A stretch of DNA of 64,000 nucleotides from Phycisphaeraceae bacterium (GTDB taxonomy: Bacteria > Planctomycetota > Phycisphaerae > Phycisphaerales > UBA1924). Of the stretch, positions 44,042 to 54,900 are shown one piece after another; the first letter of the stretch is position 1; each line of letters begins with the position of its first letter. The notes below the pieces were generated by a model. It had not been told where the DNA came from. It did no database searches and was given only the letters and a program-made list of their open reading frames with translations. Made by a program: the position numbers and the translations under genes. Location of the stretch: contig JAHBXH010000001.1 of the NCBI GenBank assembly GCA_019636555.1, positions 930,001 to 994,000 of the forward strand, given 5' to 3'.

Positions 44042-44428
44042 ATGGCCAGAAAGCAGATCGAACTCGGGGAAGCGGAGCTCGCGGTGATGCGGGCTCTTTG
44101 GGATCACGGGCCGCAGACGGTGCGGGACGTGATGAACCGGCTGCACGAGCGGGGGAGAAACGTCGCGTACACGACGGTTCTGACCTTTTTGACCCGGCTC
44201 GAGCAGAAGGGCGTGGTGGCCAGCGACAAGCGGGACACGGCGTACATCTACCGATCGAAAGTTTCCCGCCAGAGCGTGACACTCTCGCGCATCAAGGCGT
44301 TGGTGGACCAGCTCTACGACGGTGCGGCTGCGCCCATGCTGGCGCAACTGATTGAGAATGAGCGGTTTACGCCGGATGAGATCACGAAGCTGCGGAAGTT
44401 GATCGACGACCTGGACAACAAGAGCTGA
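44042..44428 (+). CDS. blaI: BlaI/MecI-family repressor
   Basis: 128 residues from ATG 44042 with GGAG upstream. The winged-helix pattern is typical: LGEAELAVMRALWDHGPQTVRDVMNRL, then VAYTTVLTFLTRLEQKGVVASDKRDTAYIYRSKVS. A C-terminal dimerisation helix includes the ITKLRKLIDDL segment. It represses its own promoter and probably the M56 peptidase gene that starts 14 bp after its stop. No beta-lactamase gene is near, so the regulated function is probably the envelope operon downstream. Confidence 0.94.
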   Translation: MARKQIELGEAELAVMRALWDHGPQTVRDVMNRLHERGRNVAYTTVLTFLTRLEQKGVVASDKRDTAYIYRSKVSRQSVTLSRIKALVDQLYDGAAAPMLAQLIENERFTPDEITKLRKLIDDLDNKS

Positions 44429-44442
44429 AAGGGCCCGGAGCA

Positions 44443-47286
44443 ATGGACGCGATGACGGAAATCATGCGGGCGTTGTGGATCGGCGGGCTTGCCGCGACTC
44501 CTCTGGCGCTGGGTGTCGGACTGGTCTGCCGCGTGCGGGTGTGGAGCGCGGCGACGAAGCACACGCTCTGGCTCGCGGTGCTGGCGTCGTTCGTGACGCC
44601 GGTGATCGGGGTCTTTGTGTGGCGGCCGGACTGGTTCGGTTCGGAGCGGCTGCTCGGCGCGGCGGAGAACGTGATCAAGGCGATCGAGTCGGCGACGCCG
44701 CGGGAGCCGAAGACCGAAGTCGCGCAGGTGAAGCCTGAGCCGAAGGTTGCCGCGCAGAGCGCGCCGGCGTCCATGTTTGTTGGCCCGGTGCTGGTGCCGC
44801 TGATTCAGCCGGAGAATGAAGCACGGTTTGTGGTGGACACACCTCGGGCCATCCCGTTCGAAGCTGAGAATATGCGTGCGGCTCGGGCGGACTATGCGAC
44901 GCTGACCTCACCGATGAGCGCGCTGGGGCGCGCAACGCCGCTGGGGCTTGCAAGTCCTCTCGGGCTTGCGCCGGGGACTGGACGCGCGGCGCGGAACGAA
45001 ATTTCCGAGCGTCCGGCACGGGCGCGGATTGATCGGAGCGGAGCGGCAGAGTCGAGGCCGGAGCGAAGGGAACCTGCGCCCGAGCCGGCGGTCGTTCCGG
45101 ACGCGAAGAAAGTGGAGAGCGCGGGGCAACTGCGCACGGTTGCGGCGGCGCTCGTCGCGGTGCGCGATTGGCTCGGCTCGGCCTCGCCGATTCCGGTGGT
45201 GCTGTGGCTCGGGGTTGCGGCGCTGCTGCTCTGCGCAAGGCTTGTTCGGACGGCGCGGGCGGGGAGGCTGATTCGAATGTCAGAGCCCGCGGATGTGCAC
45301 GTGCGGGCGATGGTGCGGAGTGCGGCGGAGCAGATCGGGCTTTCGCGAGTGCCTGAAGCGAGAATGGTGGACGAAGCGGTATCGCCGATGATCTGGTGCG
45401 GGCTGCGTCCGAAGCTGATTCTGCCGCGGGGCTTGTGGAATGCGCTTGATCAGAGTTCGCAGCGCGCGGTGGTGGTGCATGAACTCGCGCATGTGCGGAG
45501 ATGGGATCACGTCTTGTGCTGGCTGGATCTTGCGATCGGGTCGTTGTACTGGTGGCATCCGGTCTCGTGGTGGGCGCGTCGGCGTCTGCATGACGAGGCG
45601 GAGGCGAGCTGCGACGCGTGGGTTGTGAACACGCTGCCGGAGAGCCGGCGCGCGTACGCGACGGCGCTGCTCGCGACCAAGTCGTTTGTGAGCATGAAGG
45701 GTCGGGTTTCGGGCCCGTGGCTTTCGCACGGGAGTTTCAGCGGCGGCGTCGGAGTGTTGTCGGGCTCGGCGAAGAAAATGGCAAGGAGAATTACGATGGT
45801 GATGACGCAGAAGTCGGCTTCGAGAGTGTCGCTGTTCGGTGCGTTCACGGCGGCGGGAGTGGTGGCGCTCGGCGCGTTTGTCATGCCGGGACTGGCGTGC
45901 CCGCCGGAAGAAAAGGCCGAGAAGGAGGCCTCGAAGAACAAAGCGTCCGGCTTTGTCGTCATCACGCCGGACGGGAAGAAAGTGAAGAGCGCGGACGGCA
46001 ACGTGCAGTTCTTCGGCGAGGCGCCGGCGCTCGAGGCGATGCGCGCGAAGAAGGCCAAGAGCGGCGCGTTTGCGGCGCCGGTCGCTCCGGTTCCTCCGGT
46101 TGCCCCCGTCGCTCCGGTTCCTCCGGTTGCCCCCGTCGCTCCGATGCCGCCGATGCCTCCGGGCACGGGCGTGTTCTTTGAGTCTGCTCCGAAGGCGAAA
46201 GTGATCGCGCGGGGCGGCCAGTGCGGCGCCTCGCGACCGAAGGCGATCGCTTCCAGTCAGGATCTGAGGAGCGGGCGGACGGCGCGGGCATATGTGCTCT
46301 CGCCCGGAAAGGCCGAGGCGCTGTACAAACTCTTGAGCAGGAGCGATGTGCCGATTCTCGTGCAGCGCAAGGGCAACTCGATCGTCGTGTGGGAGACCGA
46401 TGCGCAGCATCCGATCGTCGCGGGCTTCGTCGAGATCATCAATCCCGGCGGTTCCGGCGGCGCATCGGGCGAGGGCTCGGGCCGGAGCGCGGCGCGCAGC
46501 GCCGAGCAGGCCGAGGCGGGCGCGCGAAGAGGACTGACGCGTTCGTACGAGCAGGCGCTCCGCGAATTGAATGCGAACCGCGCGAACATCGAACGCAACG
46601 CCGAGCGGATGCGCGCCCAGGCCGACCGGTTCCGTGAGCAGCAGGAGCAACTCGAGGCGATGACCGAGCGGCTGCAGGAGCAGGCGGCGGAATTGCAGGC
46701 CGGCGACTCGCGAAAGATCGTCGAACAAGCGGCGTCCGAGATGCGTCGGCGCGCAGAATCGGTGCGACAGCGCTCGCGCTCGACGGACGAACAGGTCGAA
46801 CAGATCGAAAGAAAGATCGAGCAGCTCGAGCAACGCGCCGAGGAGCTCGAAGAGAAGATCTCCGAAGCAGAATCGGACGATGGCGACGAGATCGCCGAGT
46901 TCGACGGCGACGAAGTGTTTCCCGAGATGATGGAAGTGATCATCGCTCCCGATGCGGCCGGCGATGTCACGGAGGATGAGCTCGAAGAGATGGACGAGAG
47001 CCCAATCGCCGAGCCGTTCGGCGTACCTGCTCCGTTCACCAATCTTGAGCCGATTCCAACGCCGGCTCCGGTTGTGGTTCCGGCGTTGCCGACACTTCCG
47101 GCGGTCGCTCCGATTGGCGCGCCGATGCCAAATGCGGCTCCTTCGCCATCTTCCGCTGCGACACCACCCGCGGCCCCGACGGCGCCTGTGTCACCGAGCC
47201 CGTCTGCGGCGCCTGCTGGGTCGACGCAGCCCGCGCAGCCGACACCTGCCGCGGCGAGTGTTGTGAATTCTACACGAAGCGCTTGA
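44443..47286 (+). CDS. M56 (BlaR1-like) membrane metallopeptidase with long coiled-coil tail
   Basis: 947 residues. Membrane helices lie near the start (about 10-55) and around 245-270. The zinc protease site is VVHELAHVRRWDHV (HELAH at residues 346-350), with the downstream Glu in DEAEASCDAWVV. Another membrane segment lies at about 463-485 (LFGAFTAAGVVALGAFVMPG). The sensor part is not a penicillin-binding domain. It is a Pro-rich linker, a small alpha/beta part and a long Glu/Arg coiled coil (about 690-810), then a Pro/Ala-rich end. It would cleave BlaI when triggered. In-frame repeats of VAPVPP are encoded by a local DNA repeat. Confidence 0.88.
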   Translation: MDAMTEIMRALWIGGLAATPLALGVGLVCRVRVWSAATKHTLWLAVLASFVTPVIGVFVWRPDWFGSERLLGAAENVIKAIESATPREPKTEVAQVKPEPKVAAQSAPASMFVGPVLVPLIQPENEARFVVDTPRAIPFEAENMRAARADYATLTSPMSALGRATPLGLASPLGLAPGTGRAARNEISERPARARIDRSGAAESRPERREPAPEPAVVPDAKKVESAGQLRTVAAALVAVRDWLGSASPIPVVLWLGVAALLLCARLVRTARAGRLIRMSEPADVHVRAMVRSAAEQIGLSRVPEARMVDEAVSPMIWCGLRPKLILPRGLWNALDQSSQRAVVVHELAHVRRWDHVLCWLDLAIGSLYWWHPVSWWARRRLHDEAEASCDAWVVNTLPESRRAYATALLATKSFVSMKGRVSGPWLSHGSFSGGVGVLSGSAKKMARRITMVMTQKSASRVSLFGAFTAAGVVALGAFVMPGLACPPEEKAEKEASKNKASGFVVITPDGKKVKSADGNVQFFGEAPALEAMRAKKAKSGAFAAPVAPVPPVAPVAPVPPVAPVAPMPPMPPGTGVFFESAPKAKVIARGGQCGASRPKAIASSQDLRSGRTARAYVLSPGKAEALYKLLSRSDVPILVQRKGNSIVVWETDAQHPIVAGFVEIINPGGSGGASGEGSGRSAARSAEQAEAGARRGLTRSYEQALRELNANRANIERNAERMRAQADRFREQQEQLEAMTERLQEQAAELQAGDSRKIVEQAASEMRRRAESVRQRSRSTDEQVEQIERKIEQLEQRAEELEEKISEAESDDGDEIAEFDGDEVFPEMMEVIIAPDAAGDVTEDELEEMDESPIAEPFGVPAPFTNLEPIPTPAPVVVPALPTLPAVAPIGAPMPNAAPSPSSAATPPAAPTAPVSPSPSAAPAGSTQPAQPTPAAASVVNSTRSA

Positions 47287-47406
47287 CCTCCATCGCGAGA
47301 CCCCCGCGCCCGGCTTAACGGTCGGGTGCAGGGTTGGCAAGAACAAACGAGTGATCGGGGAAACGGCCCGCACTGTGCCGCGGTATCGCTTTGTCGGGAG
47401 GAGTCC

Positions 47407-50400
47407 ATGCGAACGAGATGGGGAACGAAGTTGCTGGCGGTGGTCGCGGTGAGCGGCGCGATTTGTGGGGCGAGCGCGGCGCCCGCGGACGAGAAGGCGT
47501 ATCGCGCGGGAGTCGGGCTTGCGAATAAAGGAGTGAATGAAGGGGCGATCGAGGAACTGAACAAGTATTTGGCGGGCGATCCGGAAGGACCGAACGCGAC
47601 TTCGGCGCGGTACACGCTGGGCGTATGCCTGGCGAAACTCGAGAAGTATCCGGATGCGATGAAGGCGCTTGATCTTGTTGTCGGCGTGAAGGACTTTGCG
47701 TTTGTGAATGATGCAAGGCTGCTGCGGGCGCAGTGCGCCGCGGGGACTGGCGACTATTCGGGAGCGAGCGCGGGGCTGAAGAAGCTGATGCGCGAGGCGC
47801 CGCAGTTTGAGAAGGCAGACCGGGCGGTGCTTTTGTACGGGGAATCGCAGTATCGCCTCGGGCGCGCGCAGCAGGCGCGGGCGGCGCTGCAGGACTTTAG
47901 CAAGAAGTGGCCGGCGAGCGGATCGCTCGATCGGGCGGAACTGATCTGCGCGCTCGCGGAGATTTCACTTTCGGACAACCAGAGCGCGAGCGCCCTGCTT
48001 GAAGGGATTCTGAAGCGATCGCCGGATGGAGCGTGCGCGGGGAACGCGGCGCTGGCGCTTGGGCAATGCCGCCAGAGCGCGGGGGATTCGGCGGGCGCGC
48101 GGGAGATGTATCAGCGGGCGGCGAAGGCGGGAGGGGCGATCGCGTTCGATGCGAATCTGGAGATCGCGCGGCTTGCGCGCGCATCGGGCGACACTGCGAG
48201 CGCGGAGGCGGCGCTGCGCGAGCTCGATGGGATGAGGAGTACGCCGGATCAACGGGCGCTTGTCGATTTTGAACGGGGGCGTTTGCTGCTGCAGGCGGGA
48301 AAAGCGGACGAAGCCGGCGCGGTGTTTGAACGGATCGCGACGAGCGGGCCGGAAGCCGTTCGCGCGAACGCCGAGCTGTGGCGGGCCAAGTGCGAACTGC
48401 AGGGCGGCAAGTCGGCGGAGGCGCTCGCGAGACTCTCGCAACTTGCGAAGACGGCGGGCGAGAACGAATTGCCGGAGGTGCTGTTTGATCGAGCGGTTGC
48501 GCTGGCGCAGACCGGCGACGACGCGGGCGCGGCATCGGCGTGGGAAGACTGGCGGGGACGGTTCGCGAGTCATGCGCTGGCAGCGCAGGCGGATTCGTCG
48601 CTCGCGGCGTGCCTCTACCGGCTGGGGAAATACGAACGGAGCGCGGCGGTGTGCGCGGCGATCCTCGAACGAGGCGGAAACGACGCGCGGATGAGCGAAA
48701 TCGTGCTGCTGCTTGGCGAAGATCAATTCCTGATGGAGAGCTACGCCGACGCGGAACGGACGTTTGCGATGTTCTCTCAACGCTTCCCGGACGATGCGGC
48801 AAAGGTTCGAGCGGAAACCCGGCGGGGGATTTGCCTCGAGAAGCTGGGCAGGAGCGACGATGCGGAACGCGTGCTCGAGCGCGCGGTGGCGGGATCGGCG
48901 CCTTCGGCGGACTCGAAGCTCCGGGCGGGCGCGTTTGCGGCACTCGGCGATCTGAGCGTTCGAAGGCAGGACTGGGGCGGCGCGGAGAAGTGGTTCGCGC
49001 GCGCGATCGAAGCGAGCGGGGTCGATGCGGGCGCCGATTTGAATCTGCGGGCGGGTGTGGCGATGGCGCGGCAGGGGAAGAACGACGCGGCGCTCACGCT
49101 GCTGGAGAAAGCATGGAAATCGGCGGCGGGAACGGCGCTCGAGAATCACGCGGCGTACGAATATGCGGGCGTGCTTGCGCGGCTCGGACGGGCGGATGAA
49201 GCGACGGCGCGGCTGACGGCGATCGTCGAATCGGAAAAAGGGACGACGGAGCTGTCGGCGGCGGCGCTGCGGCAACTGGCGGCGATCGCATCGAACGGCG
49301 GGGATGCGAAGACTGCCGCGGAAGCGCTCGCGAAGATCGGTGGATCGGATCGGGGCGCGCTGCTCGAACAAGCGGGAGCGTGGCTTGCGGCGAGTGAGTA
49401 CGCGAAGGCGGAAGAGGCGAGCAGGCTCTACTTGGAACAGGGGGTGAAGGGAAAGGGGGCGACGCTCGCGCACGCCCGGCACGCGATCGCGATGAACCGT
49501 CTCGGCCGTCACGAAGAAGCGGTGAAGGAGTTCGGGTCGATTGCGGCGAAGGCGGGATCGCTGGATGCGGAAACTCAGAGTGCGTTTCGGTATGAAACGG
49601 CGCTGGCGCTTCGCGCGCTCGGACGGGACGAGGAAGCGGCGAGCGCGTACCGCGCGCTGCTGGATGGACAGCCGACGGCGATGATCGAAGCGTACGCGGC
49701 GCTCGATTTGGGGCAGATCGCGCTTGGGGCGAAGAAGCTGGACGAGGCGGCGGCGCTGCTGGAGCGCTCTCGCGGCGCGGCGGAGAAGCTGCCGCCCTCG
49801 GAAGCGGCGAGAATCGGGGAGCGCGAGACGTATCTGCGGGCCCTGTGTGCGCAGGAATCGGGGAAGCCGGCGGATGCGGTGAAAGCGCTCGAGGACTTCG
49901 AAAAGAAGTATCCGACGAGCGACGTGCTGTCGGCGGCGCTATTGACTTTGGGAGATGTGCTCGGCAAGTGCGGGCGGGCACGCGATGCGGCGGCCGTGCT
50001 GAGCCGCGTTGCGGAGATGCCGGCGACGGGCGCGAACCGGTCGTTCGCGCTGCTGAAGCTGGGGGAAGTGAGCGCGAGCGCATCGCTTTGGGATGAGAGC
50101 GAGAAGGCGTATTCGCGTTTTCTCGAGGGAGAATCGGCGAGTCCGCTGTGGTTCCAGGCGCGATTCGGGCAGGGATGGGCGCGAGAGAACCTCGCGAAGT
50201 ACGACCAGGCATGCGAGGCGTATCGAGACGTCGTTGAGAAGCACGAGGGGCCGACGGCGGCGCGGGCGCAGTTCCAGATCGGAGAGTGCCTGTACGCCCA
50301 GAAGAAGCTCGATGAGGCGGTCCGCGAGTTATTGAAAGTGGATGTGCTGTACGGGTATCCGGAGTGGAGTGCGGCGGCTTTGTATGAAGCGGGCCGGTGC

Positions 50401-50556
50401 ATGAGGGAACTGGGGAGAGAGAAAGAAGCTTCGGCGCAGTTCGAGGAAGTGGTGAAGCGATTTCCCGAGACGCGCTGGGCGGCGCTGGCGAAAGAGATTC
50501 CTGCCGTCTCGGCGGCGGGGAGCGCATCGAAAACGGAGTCGGGTGTTGATCGCTGA
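47407..50556 (+). CDS. Giant exported TPR-repeat protein
   Basis: 1049 residues from ATG 47407, with GGAGGAG upstream. The signal peptide ends near SAAPA (about residue 24). Most of the sequence is tetratricopeptide-like: AIEELNKYLAGDP, YPDAMKALDLVVG and KYDQACEAYRDVVEKH, with about 25 helical pairs. The end resembles YbgF/CpoB and BamD-like TPRs (FEEVVKRFPETRWA). It is probably periplasmic and a scaffold for the ExbB/ExbD-like complex encoded immediately downstream, 18 bp away. The arrangement parallels CpoB in the Tol-Pal operon but with a far larger TPR protein. Confidence 0.85.
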   Translation: MRTRWGTKLLAVVAVSGAICGASAAPADEKAYRAGVGLANKGVNEGAIEELNKYLAGDPEGPNATSARYTLGVCLAKLEKYPDAMKALDLVVGVKDFAFVNDARLLRAQCAAGTGDYSGASAGLKKLMREAPQFEKADRAVLLYGESQYRLGRAQQARAALQDFSKKWPASGSLDRAELICALAEISLSDNQSASALLEGILKRSPDGACAGNAALALGQCRQSAGDSAGAREMYQRAAKAGGAIAFDANLEIARLARASGDTASAEAALRELDGMRSTPDQRALVDFERGRLLLQAGKADEAGAVFERIATSGPEAVRANAELWRAKCELQGGKSAEALARLSQLAKTAGENELPEVLFDRAVALAQTGDDAGAASAWEDWRGRFASHALAAQADSSLAACLYRLGKYERSAAVCAAILERGGNDARMSEIVLLLGEDQFLMESYADAERTFAMFSQRFPDDAAKVRAETRRGICLEKLGRSDDAERVLERAVAGSAPSADSKLRAGAFAALGDLSVRRQDWGGAEKWFARAIEASGVDAGADLNLRAGVAMARQGKNDAALTLLEKAWKSAAGTALENHAAYEYAGVLARLGRADEATARLTAIVESEKGTTELSAAALRQLAAIASNGGDAKTAAEALAKIGGSDRGALLEQAGAWLAASEYAKAEEASRLYLEQGVKGKGATLAHARHAIAMNRLGRHEEAVKEFGSIAAKAGSLDAETQSAFRYETALALRALGRDEEAASAYRALLDGQPTAMIEAYAALDLGQIALGAKKLDEAAALLERSRGAAEKLPPSEAARIGERETYLRALCAQESGKPADAVKALEDFEKKYPTSDVLSAALLTLGDVLGKCGRARDAAAVLSRVAEMPATGANRSFALLKLGEVSASASLWDESEKAYSRFLEGESASPLWFQARFGQGWARENLAKYDQACEAYRDVVEKHEGPTAARAQFQIGECLYAQKKLDEAVRELLKVDVLYGYPEWSAAALYEAGRCMRELGREKEASAQFEEVVKRFPETRWAALAKEIPAVSAAGSASKTESGVDR

Positions 50557-50574
50557 TTTCTGGAAGGAGATTCG

Positions 50575-51312
50575 ATGAACCTGTTTGTTGAATCGCACGT
50601 GTTGTTGCAACAGACGGCGGGCGGCGGGTCGCTGGTTTCGACTGTGCTGGATCTCGTGATGAAGGGCGGCTGGTCGATGGTGCCGCTGGGGCTGTGCTCG
50701 CTCGTCGCGGTCACGCTGATTGTTGAGCGATTGATCGTGACGCGGTCGGGGCGGATTGCGCCGCTCGGGTTGCAGGCGTCGCTGAAGGGGTTGCGTCGGC
50801 ATCCGCGGCAGGCGCTCGCGACGTGTGCGGCGGACCCGAGCCCGCTGGCGAAGGTGCTGCATGCCGCGATTCGGGCGAGGCACGAGACGCGAGAGGTTCA
50901 GGACAAATTGACATCGGAGGCGGGCGAGCGCGAGGTGCAGAAGCTGAAGCACCGGATGCGATTGCTTTCGGTCTTGCCCCAGGTGGCGACGATGCTTGGG
51001 CTACTCGGAACGGTGGTGGGGATGATCCGGACGTTTACGGTGATCGCGGCGTCGGGCGAATCGCTGGGAAAGACGGAGCGGCTGGCACAGGGGATTTACG
51101 AGGCCTGGACCGCGACGGCGGCGGGATTGATCATCGCGATCCCGACGCTGATCGCGTATCACGTGATCCTGAGCAGGATCGATCGCGCGGCGGCGCAGCT
51201 TGATGCGGGCGTGCAGGCGTGGCGGGACGGCGAAGAGCCGGAAGAAGTGGTGTCGGTCGCGACGCCGAAGGAAGCGTCGCTCGACGGCGATCTGGTGCTC
51301 GCGGAGGGATAA
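50575..51312 (+). CDS. MotA/TolQ/ExbB-family proton channel
   Basis: 245 residues from ATG 50575 with GAAGGAG upstream. Three membrane helices are seen (about 22-45, 130-155 and 168-195). The family motif GLLGTVVGMIRTFTVIAASGE precedes LAQGIYEAWTATAAGLIIAIPTLI, which contains the conserved Thr/Ala pore residues. It forms the proton-conducting motor with the TolR/ExbD-like protein encoded next, 3 bp away. Confidence 0.94.
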   Translation: MNLFVESHVLLQQTAGGGSLVSTVLDLVMKGGWSMVPLGLCSLVAVTLIVERLIVTRSGRIAPLGLQASLKGLRRHPRQALATCAADPSPLAKVLHAAIRARHETREVQDKLTSEAGEREVQKLKHRMRLLSVLPQVATMLGLLGTVVGMIRTFTVIAASGESLGKTERLAQGIYEAWTATAAGLIIAIPTLIAYHVILSRIDRAAAQLDAGVQAWRDGEEPEEVVSVATPKEASLDGDLVLAEG

Positions 51313-51315
51313 GGG

Positions 51316-51729
51316 ATGCTCATCAAGAACGCGGAGACGAGCGCGGACCTGCACATCGACTTTGTTCCGATGGTGGATGTGCTGTTCAACCTGCTGATTT
51401 TCTTTCTGATCGCGACGAGCATGGTGCAGGCGGAGCGGGAGATGAGGATTGCGCTGCCGCAGGCGGCGGCGTCGGGCCCGATCACGGCGGCGCTGCGCGA
51501 CATCGTGATCAATGTGAACGCCGAGGGGAAGGCGTTCGTCGGCGGGAAAGAGATGGATGATGCGGCGCTGTCGCAGTTGTTGCGGAAAGCGCTCGAGACC
51601 AATCCGGAGCAGAAGGTGAACGTGCGGGGCGATCGGAGCGCTTCGTACGCGAGCGTGGCGCACGTGCTTGATGTGTGCAAGGGGGCGGGGGCGCAGCAGC
51701 CGTATCTGGAGACGATCCCGTTGAAGTAG
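51316..51729 (+). CDS. TolR/ExbD-family protein
   Basis: 137 residues. A cytoplasmic start, then one membrane helix (about 17-36; DFVPMVDVLFNLLIFFLIATSMVQ) that contains the key Asp for proton transfer. The periplasmic part has the pattern IVINVNAEGKAFVGGKEMDDAALSQLLRKAL. Works with the adjacent TolQ/ExbB-like subunit to energise an outer-membrane or envelope function. Confidence 0.94.
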   Translation: MLIKNAETSADLHIDFVPMVDVLFNLLIFFLIATSMVQAEREMRIALPQAAASGPITAALRDIVINVNAEGKAFVGGKEMDDAALSQLLRKALETNPEQKVNVRGDRSASYASVAHVLDVCKGAGAQQPYLETIPLK

Positions 51730-51738
51730 AGGAGATGG

Positions 51739-51904
51739 AGAGAACGCGGAGTACGCGGAGTTACGCGGAGGGGAACTGATGGAAGGCGGGAAGAGCGGCC
51801 GGATCGCACGGTCGGAAGAGGGGGGACCGTCGGCGGAGAAGAGAGGGATAGATGGGGAGAACGCGGAGTGCGCGGAGAGAGCGGAGTTGCGAGGAGGAGG
51901 AGAG
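51739..51904. repeat. Two blocks of 9-nt tandem repeats inside the Tol-like operon
   Basis: Blocks of GAGAACGCG, GAGTACGCG and related 9-mers lie at 51739-51771 and 51857-51904. Between them is about 85 bp of unique purine-rich DNA. The second block matches, in complement, the array between the two arginine tRNAs (35001-35046). The gap has no gene. Confidence 0.8.
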
Positions 51905-51941
51905 ATGGAGTCGAAGCCCGAAGTTCCGGACGGTGCATGAA

Positions 51942-54900
51942 ATGAAGAGGTTTGCTGTGACAAAGAGTTCGGTGTGGTACGGCGCGGGGGTGATCGCGGC
52001 GCTGGTGATTGCGGTCGGCTTGCTCGCGATCGTGCCGGAGCGGTATTGGACGAACGGCAACGAGATCAAGGCAGCGGCGGCGGGCGCACCGATTCGGCGG
52101 ATTTTGTGGCTGCCGGCGCGGCCGGTCGCGGGGATGAGCGAAGCGGATCAGTATGAGCCGAAGGTGAGCTCGGATGGTTTGACGATGGTGTTCGTGCGCC
52201 GGCGCGCGGGAAGCAACGCGGATTTGTTCGAGTCGCGGTGGTCGCCGAGCGGGTGGGGTGAGGCCAGGCCGATCGACGCGGTGAACACGGAGAGCGACGA
52301 GCTCGGTCCGGAATTGTCGCGCGATGGGACAGCGCTCTATTTCTATTCCGATCGAGCGGGTGGACTCGGCGGATATGACCTTTGGGTGTCGAAACAGGTC
52401 GATGGGCAGTGGGGAGCGGCGACGAATCTCGGTGCTTCGGTGAATTCCGAAGCGAACGAGTACGGTCCGGCGCTTTCGCCGGATGGGAAGACGCTCTACT
52501 TTGCATCGAATCGGCGGCGGCCGGGTGAGAGCGTGCGGGATGCCGATGGATGGCCGGCGACGATCCGTGAGAAGCGCGAGCGGCACGACTATGACCTGTA
52601 CCGGGCGCGCATGCTCTTGGATGGTGCGTGGGAGGGCGCGGCCGCCGTTGAGGGATTGAACACGGAGTTTGATGAAGGCGCGCCGGCGATGAGCCCGGTC
52701 GGGGACTTTTTGTACTTCGCGTCGGACCGGCCGGGCGGGCTCGGCGGATTTGATCTGTATCGGAGCAGAGTGTTCGCGGATCGCATCGGCGCTGCGGAGA
52801 ATCTCGGCGACGCGGTGAACTCGGCGGACAACGACCTCGATGCGGGGCTGAGTGCGGATGGATTCCGGTTGTATTTCAGTTCGGATCGCGCGCGGCGGGA
52901 AGGCGCGGTGGAGCGTGCTTCGAGCGACCCACAGTCCAAAGAAGAAGCGAACAAGGAAGCGGAACAGGGCCTGACGGTGCGGTCGCCGGCGCACAAATCG
53001 AACGGCGAGCGTCGGTACTCGCTTTGGAGCACGGCCTCGCGTGAAGTCTTTGTGGAGACGGAGGCGTCGGATCGGCTGGCGAGATTGTGGAATTTCATTG
53101 TGCCGATGTTGCCGTGGTTTGCGGCGTTGCTGCTGGCGCTGATTCCGTTGGCGTTATTGATTTGGATGTTGCGGAACGAGATCTGGCGGAAGCGGCTGGG
53201 AAGATTGAGCCTGCTTGCGCAGTGTCTGTTGATTTCACTCTTGATTCATGCGGCGATCACGGCGGGGCTTGCGGTTTGGAAAGTTGGGAGCGGGATCGCG
53301 GATGCGATGCGATCGGGCGGCGGGACGCGCGTGGTGCTCGCTTCGGCCGGCGAGGCGGGAGACTTTGGCGGGCAAGTGTCGGGCCAGCTCGGCGCGCCGG
53401 CAACGCAAACGACTCTGCCGATGCCGACACTCTCGATGATCGCGGCGGATTTGACACCGGCGGTCGAGATTGCGGGGCCGAAGATCGTGGAATTGCCCGC
53501 GCCGCTTGCTCCGGTGACGGAGAAGATGGCGACGCGGAATGAGACGGCGACCGAATCATCGAGTGGGCCGGTCAAGACAGTGGAGCTTTCGCGGGAAGAT
53601 GCGGTGCGAGTGGATGCGGCGATGCCGCGGACGGTGCAAGGAGATGTGAGGAAGGAAGCGAGCGCGGCGGCGGAGCGAGTGGAACTGTCGCCGGCTCCGA
53701 GCGTGACGCCGTCGCTCGCGATTCGAGCGCCGGAGCTTGCGATGCCGCGGAGCGAGGTTGCGGGCGGGACTGGTGCTGAGGAGCTGTCGCTCAAGTCGCC
53801 GGCGGTGAGCGCGAGTGAATCGAATTCGGATGTGAGCGCGCGGAGTGAATCGGCGAGTGCGCTGCCAGCGGCGAGCGTGGGTGCGAGCGCGGCGTTGCCG
53901 AGCGCGAAAGTGATGACGATGACAGAAGCGAGTGGGCCCGCGGGTGTCGGCGGACCGACGAATGCGCCGAGCGGTGTGCTCGCGGCACCGACGACGGGTG
54001 GGATGAGCGCATTGCCGCGGAGGACGGAGCTTGCGTTGCCGGCGAGCAACAGCGGGGGAGCGCTGCCTGCGATTCCGCGAGCGAGTGTGGATGTTGCGGC
54101 GGGCGAATCGAGCGAGCCGGGCGTCGCGATGAATTCGGAGCGACTGGGTCGAGCCGAGAGCGTGGTGGGTGCGCGACTGCCGCAGGCGGGCGGCGCGAAG
54201 ATGACTGGAGAAGAGAGAGGAAGTGCGAGCTTGGGTGAACTTGCGCGCGGGCCTGCGATGAGCGCGGGAGTCGGGGCGAAGATCGAAGCGCCGGTGATGG
54301 CGCTGCCGGTTGGGAACGGCGGAGTGAGTGCGGAACGATTGAAGATGGAGGGCTTCGGGGGCGCGAGCGAGCCGCGCGAGATAGCGGGAGTTGGCGGCAC
54401 GGCGGTTGATTCGAGCGCGCTCGGGGCGCTGAGCTTTGGCGATGCGCGTTTGCCCGCGGAGATCGCGGAGCCGGTGAAGCCGATCGATACGCAGGAGCAA
54501 CGGAATCCGGAATCGCGCGGGGAGATGCTCGCGAAGATGGGCGGATCGGCGGAGACGGAGCGCGCGGTGGGGACGGCGCTCGAGTGGTTCGCGAAGCATC
54601 AGGAGGCGGATGGAAGATGGTCGGGGAAAAAGTTTGATGCACACTGCGGCGAGTGCGGCGCGCCGGCGGAGATCGATGCTGATGCGGCGATGACGGGGAT
54701 CGTGCTGTTGTGTTATCTCGGGGCGGGGCACACGCACATGGCGGATGGGCCGTATCGGGAGAATATTGTGCGGGCGCTGCGGTGGTTGATCGAGCGGCAG
54801 GAGCCGTCGGGGGACTTGCGGCGCGGCGAGACGATGTACGGGCAGACGCTGAGCACGGTGGCGCTCTGCGAGGCGCTGGCGATGACGAAGGATCAGAGGT

